A stretch of 64,000 nucleotides of DNA from assembly GCA_964244065.1 (NCBI GenBank), contig CAXTHH010000003.1, forward strand, positions 62,001 to 126,000. Reading direction: 5' to 3'. A program made the position numbers and the translations under genes. Positions 1-7,601 of this stretch are shown one piece after another. The notes beneath the pieces were generated by a model. That model saw nothing but the letters and a program-made list of their open reading frames with translations, was not told the origin of the DNA and did not search any database. The stretch is from JASLDZ01 sp964244065. Its GTDB lineage: Bacteria > Pseudomonadota > Alphaproteobacteria > Caulobacterales > Caulobacteraceae. Within the stretch, counting starts at the first letter, position 1, and the number at the start of each line of letters is the position of its first letter.

Positions 1-127
1 CCTTCGCCTTGGGCAGGGTGGTCACGATCTGCTCGTGCTTGATCAGGGAGGCGGCCATGTTGGCGAACATGGCCTGGCGATGGGCCGTGGTGCGGCCGAG
101 TTTACGACGGGCGACGCCGTGGCGCAT
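1..127 (-). CDS. rplQ: 50S ribosomal protein L17, N-terminal part (cut by window edge)
   Basis: Reading leftward from ATG at 127, the 42 visible residues begin MRHGVARRKLGRT and run through HRQAMFANMAASLI, the well-known L17 N-terminus. L17 is a large-subunit protein at the tunnel exit and is normally the last gene of the alpha operon after rpoA, as here. A GAGGAG ribosome-binding site lies 8 nt before the start. The C-terminal two thirds lie outside the window. A 239-nt gap with a long inverted repeat separates it from rpoA. Confidence 0.95.
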   Translation of the reverse strand, partial: MRHGVARRKLGRTTAHRQAMFANMAASLIKHEQIVTTLPKAK

Positions 128-277
128 GGGGGTATCTCCTCGGACCCGCGGGTCCCTGTCTCACACGATCCTCACCACCACCCGGCGAGGCCATAGCGAA
201 GCGTCGGGACCCTCCACCGCCTGGGCGGCTTCAATGGGTCCGGTCGGTGACGACGCGGAAGCGTTCCCCTACCCCAT

Positions 278-362
278 CCGCTCATCCCCGCGAAGGCGGG
301 GATCTGGTGGACGTGCAGGCGCCTACACAGCCCGAGATCCCCGCCTTCGCGGGGATGAGCGG
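278..362. repeat. Long inverted repeat, palindrome family A pair, between rpoA and rplQ
   Basis: A 28-nt arm at 278-305 and its perfect reverse complement at 335-362 flank 29 nt. Each arm is itself palindromic around CCCCGCGAAGGCGGGG. In the transcript this forms a very stable hairpin between the rpoA stop (367) and the rplQ start. The same core occurs at 5142-5166 and 25280-25323. There is no U-tract, so it is not an obvious intrinsic terminator. It could stabilise mRNA ends or alter rplQ yield; that is inference. Confidence 0.85.
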
Positions 363-366
363 GAGG

Positions 367-1383
367 TCAGATCTGGTCTTCGAACTTCTTGGCGAGCTCG
401 TCGATGTTCTCGGGCGGCCAGTTCGGCACATCCATGCCGAGGTGCAGGCCCATGCCGGTGAGCACTTCCTTGATCTCGTTCAGCGACTTGCGGCCGAAGT
501 TCGGGGTGCGCAGCATCTCGCCCTCCGTCTTCTGGATCAGGTCGCCGATGTAGACGATGTTGTCGTTCTTCAGGCAGTTGGCCGAGCGGACGGAGAGCTC
601 CAGCTCGTCCACCTTCTTGAGCAGAGCCGGGTTGAAGGGCAGCTCGGGCTTGGCCTCGTCGCTGACGCGCTGGCGCGGCTCCTCGAAGGTGATGAAGATG
701 TTCAGCTGGTCCTGCAGGATGCGGGCGGCGTAGGCCACCGCGTCCACGGGCGTCACCGCGCCGTTGGTCTCCACCTCGAGCACCAGCTTGTCGTAGTCGA
801 GCGACTGGCCCTGGCGGGTGGGCTCCACGCGGTAGGCCACGCGCTTCACCGGGCTGTAGAGCGCGTCGATGGAGATCAGGCCGATCGGCGCGTCCTCCGG
901 GCGGTTGCGCTCGGCCGAGACGTAGCCCTTGCCGCTCTGCACCGTCAGCTCCATGCGCACCGAGGCGCCCTGGTCGAGCGTGCAGATCACGTGGTTCTTG
1001 TTCAGGATCTCGATGTCGCCCGGCGCGTCGATCTGGCCGGCGGTGACCGGGCCCGGGCCCGTGGCGCGCAGCGTCATGCGCTTGGGGCCCTCGGCGTGCA
1101 TGCGCAGCGCCAGCGCCTTGATGTTCAGGACGATGTCGACGACGTCCTCGCGCACGCCCTCCATGGAGGAGAACTCGTGCACCACGCCGTCGATCTGCAC
1201 GGCGGTGACGGCCGCGCCCTGCAGCGAGGACAGGAGCACCCGGCGCAGGCTGTTGCCGAGGGTGACGCCGAAGCCGCGCTCCAGGGGCTCGGCCACCATG
1301 CGCGCCTTGCGCTGCGCATCGTTGCCCGTCTCGATCTGGGGCTTCTCGGGGCGGATCAGCTCTTGCCAGTTGCGTTCGATCAC
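367..1383 (-). CDS. rpoA: DNA-directed RNA polymerase subunit alpha
   Basis: 338 residues, the usual length. The N-terminal dimerisation domain (about 1-235) carries the alpha signature GFGVTLGNSLRRVLLSS at residues 37-53. The C-terminal domain (about 255-325), which binds UP elements and activators, contains NCLKNDNIVYIGDLIQKTEG and LNEIKEVL. The subunit nucleates assembly of the polymerase core by binding beta and beta-prime. It follows rpsK after a 94-nt gap in the conserved alpha-operon order and is probably co-transcribed with rpsM and rpsK. Nothing unusual is seen in the protein. Confidence 0.98.
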   Translation of the reverse strand: MIERNWQELIRPEKPQIETGNDAQRKARMVAEPLERGFGVTLGNSLRRVLLSSLQGAAVTAVQIDGVVHEFSSMEGVREDVVDIVLNIKALALRMHAEGPKRMTLRATGPGPVTAGQIDAPGDIEILNKNHVICTLDQGASVRMELTVQSGKGYVSAERNRPEDAPIGLISIDALYSPVKRVAYRVEPTRQGQSLDYDKLVLEVETNGAVTPVDAVAYAARILQDQLNIFITFEEPRQRVSDEAKPELPFNPALLKKVDELELSVRSANCLKNDNIVYIGDLIQKTEGEMLRTPNFGRKSLNEIKEVLTGMGLHLGMDVPNWPPENIDELAKKFEDQI

Positions 1384-1477
1384 GGGCGGTCTCTCGGACA
1401 GGTGCGAGGCGCCCCCCGGAAGGAGGGCGCCTCAAGCAGCGGATTGGCGGTTGCGGAGGTCGACGCCGGCGAAGGCG

Positions 1478-1867
1478 TCAGACCCGGCGGCGCTTGGGCG
1501 GCCGGCAACCGTTATGTGGGATCGGAGTCACGTCGCGGATAGTGGTGATGGTGAAGCCGGCGGCCTGCAGGGCGCGCAGCGCGGACTCGCGGCCGGAGCC
1601 GGGGCCGGAGACGTTCACCTCCAGCGTCTTCACACCGTGCTCCTGCGCCTTCTTGCCCGCGTCCTCCGCGGCCACCTGGGCGGCGTAGGGCGTGGACTTG
1701 CGCGAGCCCTTGAACCCCATGGTGCCGGCGCTGGACCAGGAGATCGCGTTGCCCTGGGCGTCGGTGATGGTGATCATGGTGTTGTTGAAGCTGGCGTTCA
1801 CGTGCGCGACGCCGCTGGTGATGTTCTTGCGCTCGCGCTTCTTGACGCGCTCGGGAGCCTTGGCCAT
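1478..1867 (-). CDS. rpsK: 30S ribosomal protein S11
   Basis: 129 residues starting at ATG 1867 (MAKAPERVKKRERK). The open frame extends 44 codons upstream through rpsM sequence, but the conserved S11 N-terminus fixes this start. The family signatures VAHVNASFNNT and the C-terminal PHNGCRPPKRRRV are present. S11 sits on the 30S platform beside the mRNA exit. It begins 13 nt after the rpsM stop, typical of translational coupling within the alpha operon. Confidence 0.98.
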   Translation of the reverse strand: MAKAPERVKKRERKNITSGVAHVNASFNNTMITITDAQGNAISWSSAGTMGFKGSRKSTPYAAQVAAEDAGKKAQEHGVKTLEVNVSGPGSGRESALRALQAAGFTITTIRDVTPIPHNGCRPPKRRRV

Positions 1868-1880
1868 CCGGGTGTGAGCC

Positions 1881-2249
1881 TTACTTCTTCTTGCCGGCGA
1901 TCGGCTTGGCGGGGCCCTTGCGGGTGCGGGCGTTGGTGTGGGTGCGCTGGCCGCGGACCGGCAGGCCCTTGCGGTGGCGCAGGCCGCGGTAGGACGCAAG
2001 GTCCATCAGCCGCTTGATGTTCATGGTGGTCTCGCGGCGCAGGTCGCCCTCGACCACATGCTCGCGGTCGATGGTCTCGCGGATCTGCAGCACCTCGGCG
2101 TCGCTGAGCTGGTTCACGCGGCGGCTCTCGTCGATGCCGACGCGCTCCATGATCTCCTGGGCGACCTTGGGGCCTACGCCGTGGATGTACTGGAGCGCGA
2201 CGACGACGCGCTTGTTGGTCGGGATGTTGACGCCTGCGATACGGGCCAC
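1881..2249 (-). CDS. rpsM: 30S ribosomal protein S13
   Basis: 122 residues, with GTG start at 2249 (MARIAGVNIPTNKRV). The S13 helix-two-turns-helix region is followed by RGLRHRKGLPVRGQRTHTNA and a lysine-rich tail. S13 lies in the 30S head and contacts the P-site tRNA and the inter-subunit bridge. It is the first gene of the alpha cluster, with a good candidate promoter about 100 nt upstream (2349-2376). A 155-nt gap separates it from adk. No infA or rpmJ gene is present between adk and rpsM. Confidence 0.98.
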   Translation of the reverse strand: MARIAGVNIPTNKRVVVALQYIHGVGPKVAQEIMERVGIDESRRVNQLSDAEVLQIRETIDREHVVEGDLRRETTMNIKRLMDLASYRGLRHRKGLPVRGQRTHTNARTRKGPAKPIAGKKK

Positions 2250-2348
2250 GTCTGTGTCTCTCCTGGGCCGCCGTGAAGAACGCGAGAGGGCCCCGGCGCC
2301 CTCGTGCGAGTGCGCCGGCGCCGGTCGCGCCCTTTGCGGGAGCGAGGG

Positions 2349-2376
2349 GTTATAGAGGGGATTGCGTTCCCGTCAA
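2349..2376 (-). promoter_or_regulatory. Putative housekeeping promoter for the rpsM-rpsK-rpoA-rplQ segment
   Basis: On the minus strand, TTGACG (2376-2371) and TATAAC (2354-2349) are separated by 16 nt, a near-consensus primary-sigma promoter. It lies in the only sizeable gap between adk and rpsM and predicts a leader of roughly 90 nt. That leader contains the self-complementary CGGCGCC/GGCGCCG pair. The -35 hexamer lies within a 10-bp hairpin (2365-2390) just after adk. This would give the alpha genes transcription independent of the upstream operons. Motif reading only. Confidence 0.5.
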
Positions 2377-2404
2377 CGGCGACGGGAACGAAATCCGGGC
2401 TTCG

Positions 2405-2983
2405 TCAAGCCTGTCCCGGCGGGCGGTCCAGGGCGGCGTCTATGGCGGCGGAGACCTCGGCGATGGGGGCCATGCCGTCCACCTCCTGCAGCTTGCCCTG
2501 CCCCTCGTAGAAGGACAGCAGCGGCTTGGTCTGGTTCACGTAGGCGTTCAGCCGGTGGGCGAACACCTCGGGATTGTCGTCGTTGCGGCCCTGCGCCTCG
2601 AACCGCGCGGTGATGCGCGAGATCAGGGCCGCGTCGTCCACCTTCAGCCGTATCACCCGGTCCACCTGGCGGCCGCGGCCCTCCAGCAGGATATCGAGCG
2701 CCTGCGCCTGGGCCACCGTGCGCGGGAAGCCGTCGAAGATGGCCCCGCCGCCGGTCTCCGCCTCGTCCAGCCGGTGATCGATCAGGCGGATCACGATCTC
2801 GTCGGTGACGAGGTCGCCGCGCTCCATCACGCTCTCGACCTCCCGGCCGAGCGCCGAACCCGAGGCGATGGCGGCGCGCAGCATGTCGCCGGTGGAGAGC
2901 TGCACCATGCGGCGCCGCTCCACCAGGCGCAGGGCCTGCGTGCCCTTGCCCGCGCCTGGCGGGCCGAACAGGATCAGATTCAA
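2405..2983 (-). CDS. adk: Adenylate kinase (short, zinc-free form)
   Basis: 192 residues. The enzyme interconverts ATP + AMP and 2 ADP in the cytosol. The Walker A loop GPPGAGKGT is at residues 7-15, the NMP-binding STGDMLRAAI follows, and the nucleotide motif FDGFPRT is present. The LID region (FEAQGRNDDNPEVFAHRL) is short and lacks the four zinc-binding cysteines of the long form, as usual for alphaproteobacteria. It is encoded between secY and rpsM, the classical spc-operon position, starting 28 nt after the secY stop. Confidence 0.98.
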   Translation of the reverse strand: MNLILFGPPGAGKGTQALRLVERRRMVQLSTGDMLRAAIASGSALGREVESVMERGDLVTDEIVIRLIDHRLDEAETGGGAIFDGFPRTVAQAQALDILLEGRGRQVDRVIRLKVDDAALISRITARFEAQGRNDDNPEVFAHRLNAYVNQTKPLLSFYEGQGKLQEVDGMAPIAEVSAAIDAALDRPPGQA

Positions 2984-3011
2984 GTCGCCCCCCGGCTGGG
3001 ATAGGTCGAGG

Positions 3012-4394
3012 TCAGCGCGCGCCGCGGACGGCGGGCACGCCCGCGCCCCCGCGGGAGCCGCGCAGCTTCGACTTCTTGATGAGGCCCTCGTACTGGTGGG
3101 CCAACAGGTGCGACTGGATCTGCGCCACCGTGTCCATGGTGACCGTCACCACGATCAGGATGGAGGTGCCGCCGAACACGCGCTGGCCCCCGCCGGTCAG
3201 CCCGCCCAGCAGCTCCGGCAGGATGCAGACCGCGGTGATGTAGGCCGCGCCGATCACCGTCAGGCGCGTCAGCACGTGGTCGATGTACTCGGCCGTGCGC
3301 TTGCCGGGCCGGATGCCGGGCAGGAAGCCGCCGTACTTGCGCAGATTCTCCGCCGTCTCGTCCGGGTTGAACACGATCGAGGTGTAGAAGAACGAGAAGA
3401 AGACGATCATCGCCGCGTAGAGCAGGATGAACAGCGGCTGGCCGTGCTGCAGCTGGCCCACCGCGGCGGGCACCCACTGCGCCCAGCTGGGCAGGTTGGC
3501 GGTCGCCAGGAAGCCCATCACCGTGGCGGGCAGCAGCAGCAGCGAGCTGGCGAAGATCGGCGGGATCACGCCCGCGGTGTTCACCTTCAGCGGCAGGAAG
3601 GAGCTGTCGCCCCCGTACATGCGGTTGCCCTGCTGGCGCTTGGGATACTGCACCAGCAGGCGACGCTGGGCCCGCTCCACGAAGATGATGGCCAGGACGA
3701 CGCCGACCGAGATGGCCGCCAGCAGCAGGAACACCACGGGGCTCAGCTGCCCGGTGCGCGTCTGCGACAGCATCTGCCACAGCGTGCGCGGCAGCACCGA
3801 GACGATGCCCGCGAAGATGATCAGCGAGGAGCCGTTGCCCACGCCCCGGCTGGTGATCTGCTCGCCCAGCCACATCAGGAACAGCGTGCCGCCCGTCAGC
3901 GTCGCCACCGTGGACAGGATGAAGAAGGGGCCGGGCACGGAGACCATGCCGGCCGTGTTCTGCAGGCCCATGGCGATGCCGAAGCTCTGGATCAGCGCCA
4001 GCAGCACGGTGAGGTAACGCGTGTACTGGTTCAGCGTCTTGCGGCCGGCCTCCCCGCCCTCCTTCCTGAGCTTTTCCCAGGGCGGATAGATGGTGGCCAT
4101 CAGCTGCACGATGATGGACGCCGAGATGTACGGCATGATGTTCAGCGAGAAGATCGCCATCCGCTCAACGGCGCCGCCGCCGAACATGTTGAACATGCCC
4201 AGGATGCCCTTCGACTGGCCCGCGAAGGCGTTGGCGAAGGCGCCGGCGTCGATGCCGGGGATCGGGATGTAGCAGCCCAGCCGGAACATCAGGAGGGCGC
4301 CCAGCGTGAACAGCAGGCGCTTGTGCAGGTCGGTCGCCTTGGCGAAGGCGCCGACGTTCATGTTGGCGGCGAGCTGTTCGGCGGCGGAGGCCAT
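3012..4394 (-). CDS. secY: Preprotein translocase subunit SecY
   Basis: 460 residues with about ten membrane helices, forming the SecYEG channel in the inner membrane. The N-terminal LLFTLGALLMFRLGCYIPIPGI and the plug region with FNMFGGGA are recognisable. The cytoplasmic loop around VEYIDHVLTRLTVIG-type sequence and LRKYGGFLPGIRPGKRT is strongly SecY-like. The chosen start (MASAAEQLAANMNVGAF) matches the family. It lies between rplO and adk. The 203-nt upstream gap holds a head-to-head pair of palindromic repeats. Confidence 0.98.
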   Translation of the reverse strand: MASAAEQLAANMNVGAFAKATDLHKRLLFTLGALLMFRLGCYIPIPGIDAGAFANAFAGQSKGILGMFNMFGGGAVERMAIFSLNIMPYISASIIVQLMATIYPPWEKLRKEGGEAGRKTLNQYTRYLTVLLALIQSFGIAMGLQNTAGMVSVPGPFFILSTVATLTGGTLFLMWLGEQITSRGVGNGSSLIIFAGIVSVLPRTLWQMLSQTRTGQLSPVVFLLLAAISVGVVLAIIFVERAQRRLLVQYPKRQQGNRMYGGDSSFLPLKVNTAGVIPPIFASSLLLLPATVMGFLATANLPSWAQWVPAAVGQLQHGQPLFILLYAAMIVFFSFFYTSIVFNPDETAENLRKYGGFLPGIRPGKRTAEYIDHVLTRLTVIGAAYITAVCILPELLGGLTGGGQRVFGGTSILIVVTVTMDTVAQIQSHLLAHQYEGLIKKSKLRGSRGGAGVPAVRGAR

Positions 4395-4480
4395 GGCGTA
4401 CTCGGAAGGAAGCCGGAAACGTCAGAGATAGTCGGCGGCGGGGCGGCTGTCACGCGGCGCCCACCCTTCCGCCGCTTCAC

Positions 4481-4587
4481 TCCGTCGTCCTCGGGCCTGA
4501 CCCGAGGGCCGGGCCGTCCGCACTTCGACGGGTCACGTCGCGCGCGGCCGGCGCCCGGTCCTCGGGTCAGACCCGAGGACGACGGAA
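4481..4587. repeat. Head-to-head pair of family B palindromes between rplO and secY
   Basis: Two copies of a palindrome with core CCTCGGG-C/T-CTGACCCGAGG lie at about 4481-4513 and 4555-4587 in opposite orientation, separated by about 41 nt. The outer arms (CCGTCGTCCTCGGG ... and its complement) match over about 32 nt with only two differences. The related core CCTCGGGTCAAGCCCGAGG recurs at 43720-43822, 61561-61591 and 63885-63978. The unit is transcribed within the ribosomal operon and could fold into a long stem. Confidence 0.8.
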
Positions 4588-4597
4588 GTTTTCAGCC

Positions 4598-5086
4598 TTA
4601 CTCGGCCGAGGCTTCGGGCGCCTCGGCGGGCTTGGTGGTGGTGACCGAGCCGCCGGCCGCCTCGATCGCCTTGCGCGCGCCGGCGCTGGCGGAATGGCAG
4701 CTGATGTTGAGCGCGGCGGTGACCTCGCCCTGGCCCAGAAGCCTCACGCCATCCTTGGCGCGGCGGATCACGCCCGCCTTGACCAGGGCGTCCGCGTCGA
4801 TCGCGGCCGCGCCGTCCAGCCTGCCCGCCTCGATCGCCTGGGCGATGCGCCACAGGTTCACCTCGGCGAACTCCTGCCGGTTCAGCGAGTTGAAGCCGCG
4901 CTTGGGCATGCGCATGTGCAGCGGCATCTGGCCGCCCTCGAAGCCGTTGATGCCGTGGCCGGTGCGCGAGGTCTGGCCCTTCACGCCGCGGCCGCCGGTC
5001 TTGCCCTTGCCGGAGCCGCCGCCGCGGCCGATGCGCATGCGCGCCTTGACCGACCCCTCGCGGGGGGAGAGTTCGTTGAGCTTCAT
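4598..5086 (-). CDS. rplO: 50S ribosomal protein L15
   Basis: 162 residues beginning MKLNELSPREGSVKARMR. The glycine-rich N-terminal stretch GRGGGSGKGKTGGRGVKGQ, which threads into 23S rRNA, is typical of L15. The C-terminal globular part ends with an Ala/Glu-rich tail (PAEAPEASAE). L15 is a late assembly protein of the large subunit. It sits in the normal place between rpmD and secY. The gap to rpmD (88 nt) holds one copy of the family A palindrome. Confidence 0.98.
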   Translation of the reverse strand: MKLNELSPREGSVKARMRIGRGGGSGKGKTGGRGVKGQTSRTGHGINGFEGGQMPLHMRMPKRGFNSLNRQEFAEVNLWRIAQAIEAGRLDGAAAIDADALVKAGVIRRAKDGVRLLGQGEVTAALNISCHSASAGARKAIEAAGGSVTTTKPAEAPEASAE

Positions 5087-5141
5087 GGCCTTCTCCTGAG
5101 AGGTTGCGCCCGGCGCAGACCGGACTCGGCGAAATAGAATT

Positions 5142-5166
5142 GCTCATCCCCGCGGCGGGGACGAGC
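5142..5166. repeat. Single family A palindrome between rpmD and rplO
   Basis: GCTCATCCCCGCGGCGGGGACGAGC is almost perfectly self-complementary, with one mismatched pair. It has the same core as the repeats at 278-362 and 25280-25323. It lies in the transcribed gap between the rpmD stop and the rplO start. No U-tract follows in the direction of transcription, so a terminator role is unlikely. Confidence 0.75.
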
Positions 5167-5174
5167 GGAACAGG

Positions 5175-5363
5175 TCAGGCGGTCGGCGTCTCGACCACGG
5201 CCACCATGTGCCGCACCTTGGCCACGGCGCCGCGGTTGGCGGGCGTGTCCTCGAGCTGCACTTCGCGGCCGATCTTGTTGAGGCCGAGGCCGACCAGCGT
5301 GGCGCGCTGGGTGGCGGCGCGGCGGATCGGGCTGCCAGTCTGGCGGACGGTGAAGGTGGCCAT
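5175..5363 (-). CDS. rpmD: 50S ribosomal protein L30
   Basis: 62 residues beginning MATFTVRQTGSPIRR, with the L30 core LVGLGLNKIGREVQLEDTP. The length is the usual bacterial one. L30 is a small beta-alpha-beta large-subunit protein. Its ATG shares one base with the rpsE TGA stop (TGATG), so translation is probably coupled. It lies in the conserved rpsE-rpmD-rplO order. Confidence 0.97.
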   Translation of the reverse strand: MATFTVRQTGSPIRRAATQRATLVGLGLNKIGREVQLEDTPANRGAVAKVRHMVAVVETPTA

Positions 5364-5950
5364 CAGGCGGACTCCATCGCGGTGGGATCGCTCGCGCCGT
5401 CGGCGCGGCGGCCCATGATGTCGCCGACCTTCTTGCCGCGCTTGGAGGCGACCGTCCGCGGCGAGGACTGGGCCTTCAGCGCATCGAAGGTGGCGCGGAT
5501 CATGTTGTAGGGGTTGGACGAGCCGATCGACTTGGCCACCACGTCCTGGATGCCGAGCGTCTCGAGCACGGCGCGCATCGGGCCGCCGGCGATCACGCCG
5601 GTGCCGGGAGGCGCGGCGCGCAGCATGACCTTGCCCGCGCCGTGACGGCCCGCGCCGTCGTGGTGCAGGGTGCGGCTCTCGCGCAGCGGCACGCGGATCA
5701 TGGTCTTCTTGGCCTCTTCGGTGGCCTTGCGGATCGCCTCGGGCACCTCGCGCGCCTTGCCGTGGCCGAAGCCGACGCGGCCCTTGCCGTCGCCCACCAC
5801 CATCAGGGCGGCGAACGAGAACCGGCGGCCGCCCTTCACGGTGGCGGCCACGCGGTTGATGTGGACCAGCTTCTCGACGATGTCGCTGTCGCCGTCCTCG
5901 CGATCGCGGGGCCGACGGTCGCGATTGCCGCCTTCGTTGGGACGAGCCAT
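5363..5950 (-). CDS. rpsE: 30S ribosomal protein S5
   Basis: 195 residues. A charged N-terminal extension (about 1-22, rich in Arg and Asp) precedes the conserved double-stranded RNA-binding S5 domain (LVHINRVAATVKGGRRFSF). The C-terminal domain contains GTGVIAGGPMRAVLE and NPYNMIRATFDAL. S5 sits at the mRNA entry channel and affects decoding fidelity. It overlaps rpmD by one base and follows rplR by 10 nt. Confidence 0.98.
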   Translation of the reverse strand: MARPNEGGNRDRRPRDREDGDSDIVEKLVHINRVAATVKGGRRFSFAALMVVGDGKGRVGFGHGKAREVPEAIRKATEEAKKTMIRVPLRESRTLHHDGAGRHGAGKVMLRAAPPGTGVIAGGPMRAVLETLGIQDVVAKSIGSSNPYNMIRATFDALKAQSSPRTVASKRGKKVGDIMGRRADGASDPTAMESA

Positions 5951-5960
5951 TCGCTTTACC

Positions 5961-6323
5961 TCAGAAGTTCAGGCCGGCTTCGCGCGCGGCGTCGGCCAGG
6001 GCTTTCACCCGGCCGTGGAACAGGTAGCCGCCGCGGTCGAACACCACGTCGGTGACGCCGGCCGCCTTGGCCCGCTCGGCGACGCGCTGGCCCACGGCCT
6101 GCGCGCCTTCGAGGTTGGAGCCCTTGGCGCGGCTTTCGCCCACCTTCTCCAGCGAGGAGGCGGCGGCGACGGTGACGCCCTTGGCGTCGTCGATCACCTG
6201 GGCGGCGATGTGCTTGCCCGAGCGGAACACGCTCAGGCGCAGGCGCTCGCCGGCCAGCTTGCGCAGGCGGGTGCGGTTGCGCTGGGCGCGGCGGGCGTGG
6301 GTGTCGCGGGGAGTGAGGGCCAT
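5961..6323 (-). CDS. rplR: 50S ribosomal protein L18
   Basis: 120 residues beginning MALTPRDTHARRAQRNRTRLRK, with the 5S rRNA-binding L18 core LRLSVFRSGKHIAAQVIDD and the conserved C-terminus FDRGGYLFHGRVKALADAAREAGL. L18 with L5 anchors 5S rRNA in the central protuberance. It starts one base after the rplF stop region in the conserved order rplF-rplR-rpsE. Confidence 0.98.
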   Translation of the reverse strand: MALTPRDTHARRAQRNRTRLRKLAGERLRLSVFRSGKHIAAQVIDDAKGVTVAAASSLEKVGESRAKGSNLEGAQAVGQRVAERAKAAGVTDVVFDRGGYLFHGRVKALADAAREAGLNF

Positions 6324-6324
6324 C

Positions 6325-6858
6325 TTACTTCTTCTTGCCTTCCTTGCGCCGCACGGTCTCGCCCTGGTAGCGCACGCCCTTGCCCTTGTAGGGCTCGGGC
6401 GGACGCACGCGGCGGATGCGCGCGGCGGTCTCGCCGACCAGCTGCTTGTCGATGCCCGCGATGCGGATCTCGACGGGGCGCGGCACGGCGAAGGTGATGC
6501 CCTGGGGCGGCGGCATGTCGACGTCGTGGCTGAAGCCGAGCTGCAGCGACAGGTCGCGACCCTTGAGCGCGGCGCGGTAACCCACGCCCACGAGCTCGAG
6601 AACCTCCTCGTAGCCCTTGGTCACGCCCTCTACCATGTTGTTGGTCAGGGTGCGGCTGAGGCCCCACATGGCGTTGTGGCGCTGGCTGTCGCCGGTGGGG
6701 GCGATGGTCAGCTGGCCGTCGGCCTGGGTGACCGCCACTTCCTCCGGCAGGGTGTGCGAGAGCTCGCCCTTGGGGCCCTTCACGCGCACGGACTGCCCGT
6801 CCAGCGTGACGGTCACGCCAGAGGGGACGGCGATGCTCTTCTTTCCGATACGGGACAT
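6325..6858 (-). CDS. rplF: 50S ribosomal protein L6
   Basis: 177 residues beginning MSRIGKKSIAVPSGV, with the two repeated L6 domains. The C-terminal signature IRRVRPPEPYKGKGVRYQGE matches the family. L6 lies near the sarcin-ricin loop and the factor-binding site. It ends in KEGKKK and is followed after one base by rplR. It follows rpsH by 7 nt. Confidence 0.98.
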   Translation of the reverse strand: MSRIGKKSIAVPSGVTVTLDGQSVRVKGPKGELSHTLPEEVAVTQADGQLTIAPTGDSQRHNAMWGLSRTLTNNMVEGVTKGYEEVLELVGVGYRAALKGRDLSLQLGFSHDVDMPPPQGITFAVPRPVEIRIAGIDKQLVGETAARIRRVRPPEPYKGKGVRYQGETVRRKEGKKK

Positions 6859-6865
6859 GGCGGCC

Positions 6866-7264
6866 TCAGTAGACTCGGCAGAGGACTTCGCCGCCGACGT
6901 TCTCGTTCCGGGCGACGGAGTCGCTCATCACGCCCTTGGGCGTGGACAGGATCGAGATGCCGAGGCCGTTCTTCACCGGCTTCAGGTCCTTGATCGAGGA
7001 GTACACGCGGCGGCCGGGGGTCGAGACGCGGGAGATCTCCGCGATCACGGGCTGGCCGTCGAAGTACTTGAGCTCGATCTCGAACTCGGGATGTGCGCCC
7101 TCACGCTCAACGAGCGTGTAGCCGCGGATGTAGCCCTCGTCCTGCAGCACGTCGAGGACGCGGCGGCGCAGGGTGGAGGCGGGGGTGCGCACCGTGGAAC
7201 GCTTGCGCTCGGCGGCGTTCTTGATGCGGGCGATCATGTCGCTCAGGGGGTCGTTGAAGGACAT
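6866..7264 (-). CDS. rpsH: 30S ribosomal protein S8
   Basis: 132 residues beginning MSFNDPLSDMIARIKNA, with the conserved C-terminal STPKGVMSDSVARNENVGGE variant of the S8 signature. S8 binds helix 21 of 16S rRNA early in 30S assembly. In Escherichia coli it is the autogenous repressor of the spc operon, but no matching target site was identified here. It starts 11 nt after rpsN. Confidence 0.98.
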   Translation of the reverse strand: MSFNDPLSDMIARIKNAAERKRSTVRTPASTLRRRVLDVLQDEGYIRGYTLVEREGAHPEFEIELKYFDGQPVIAEISRVSTPGRRVYSSIKDLKPVKNGLGISILSTPKGVMSDSVARNENVGGEVLCRVY

Positions 7265-7275
7265 CTAGCGTTCCC

Positions 7276-7581
7276 TCACCAGCTCGACTTGACGAGGCCG
7301 GGCACCTGGCCGGCGGACCCGAGGTCGCGCAGCGCGATGCGGCTCATCTTGAGCTTGCGGTAGTAGGCGCGCGGGCGCCCGGTGACGTCGCAGCGGTTGC
7401 GGTAGCGCACCGGCGAGGACGAGCGCGGCAGTTCCGCCAGGCGCAGGCGCGCATCGAAGCGCTCCTCCAGCGGCTGCGACTCGTCCTTGGCGATCGCCTT
7501 CAGCTCCTCGCGCTTCTTGGCGTACTGCTTGATCAGGTGCGCAACGTGGGTGTTGCGGTTGACGGCGGATTTCTTGGCCAT
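7276..7581 (-). CDS. rpsN: 30S ribosomal protein S14 (zinc-independent long form)
   Basis: 101 residues beginning MAKKSAVNRNTHVAHLI. It is the long form without the CxxC pairs of the zinc-binding paralogue; only one cysteine (in NRCDVTGRPRAYYRK) is seen. S14 sits in the 30S head. The C-terminal LGSAGQVPGLVKSSW agrees with the family. It lies between rplE and rpsH, as expected in the spc cluster. Confidence 0.98.
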   Translation of the reverse strand: MAKKSAVNRNTHVAHLIKQYAKKREELKAIAKDESQPLEERFDARLRLAELPRSSSPVRYRNRCDVTGRPRAYYRKLKMSRIALRDLGSAGQVPGLVKSSW

Positions 7582-7601
7582 GGTCTAGGTCCTCTCCCCG
7601 C

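Noticed and set aside
2805..5099. 764-residue open frame on plus antisense to secY and rplO
   Set aside because: It is a shadow caused by GC-rich codon structure; the minus strand carries unmistakable adk, secY and rplO.
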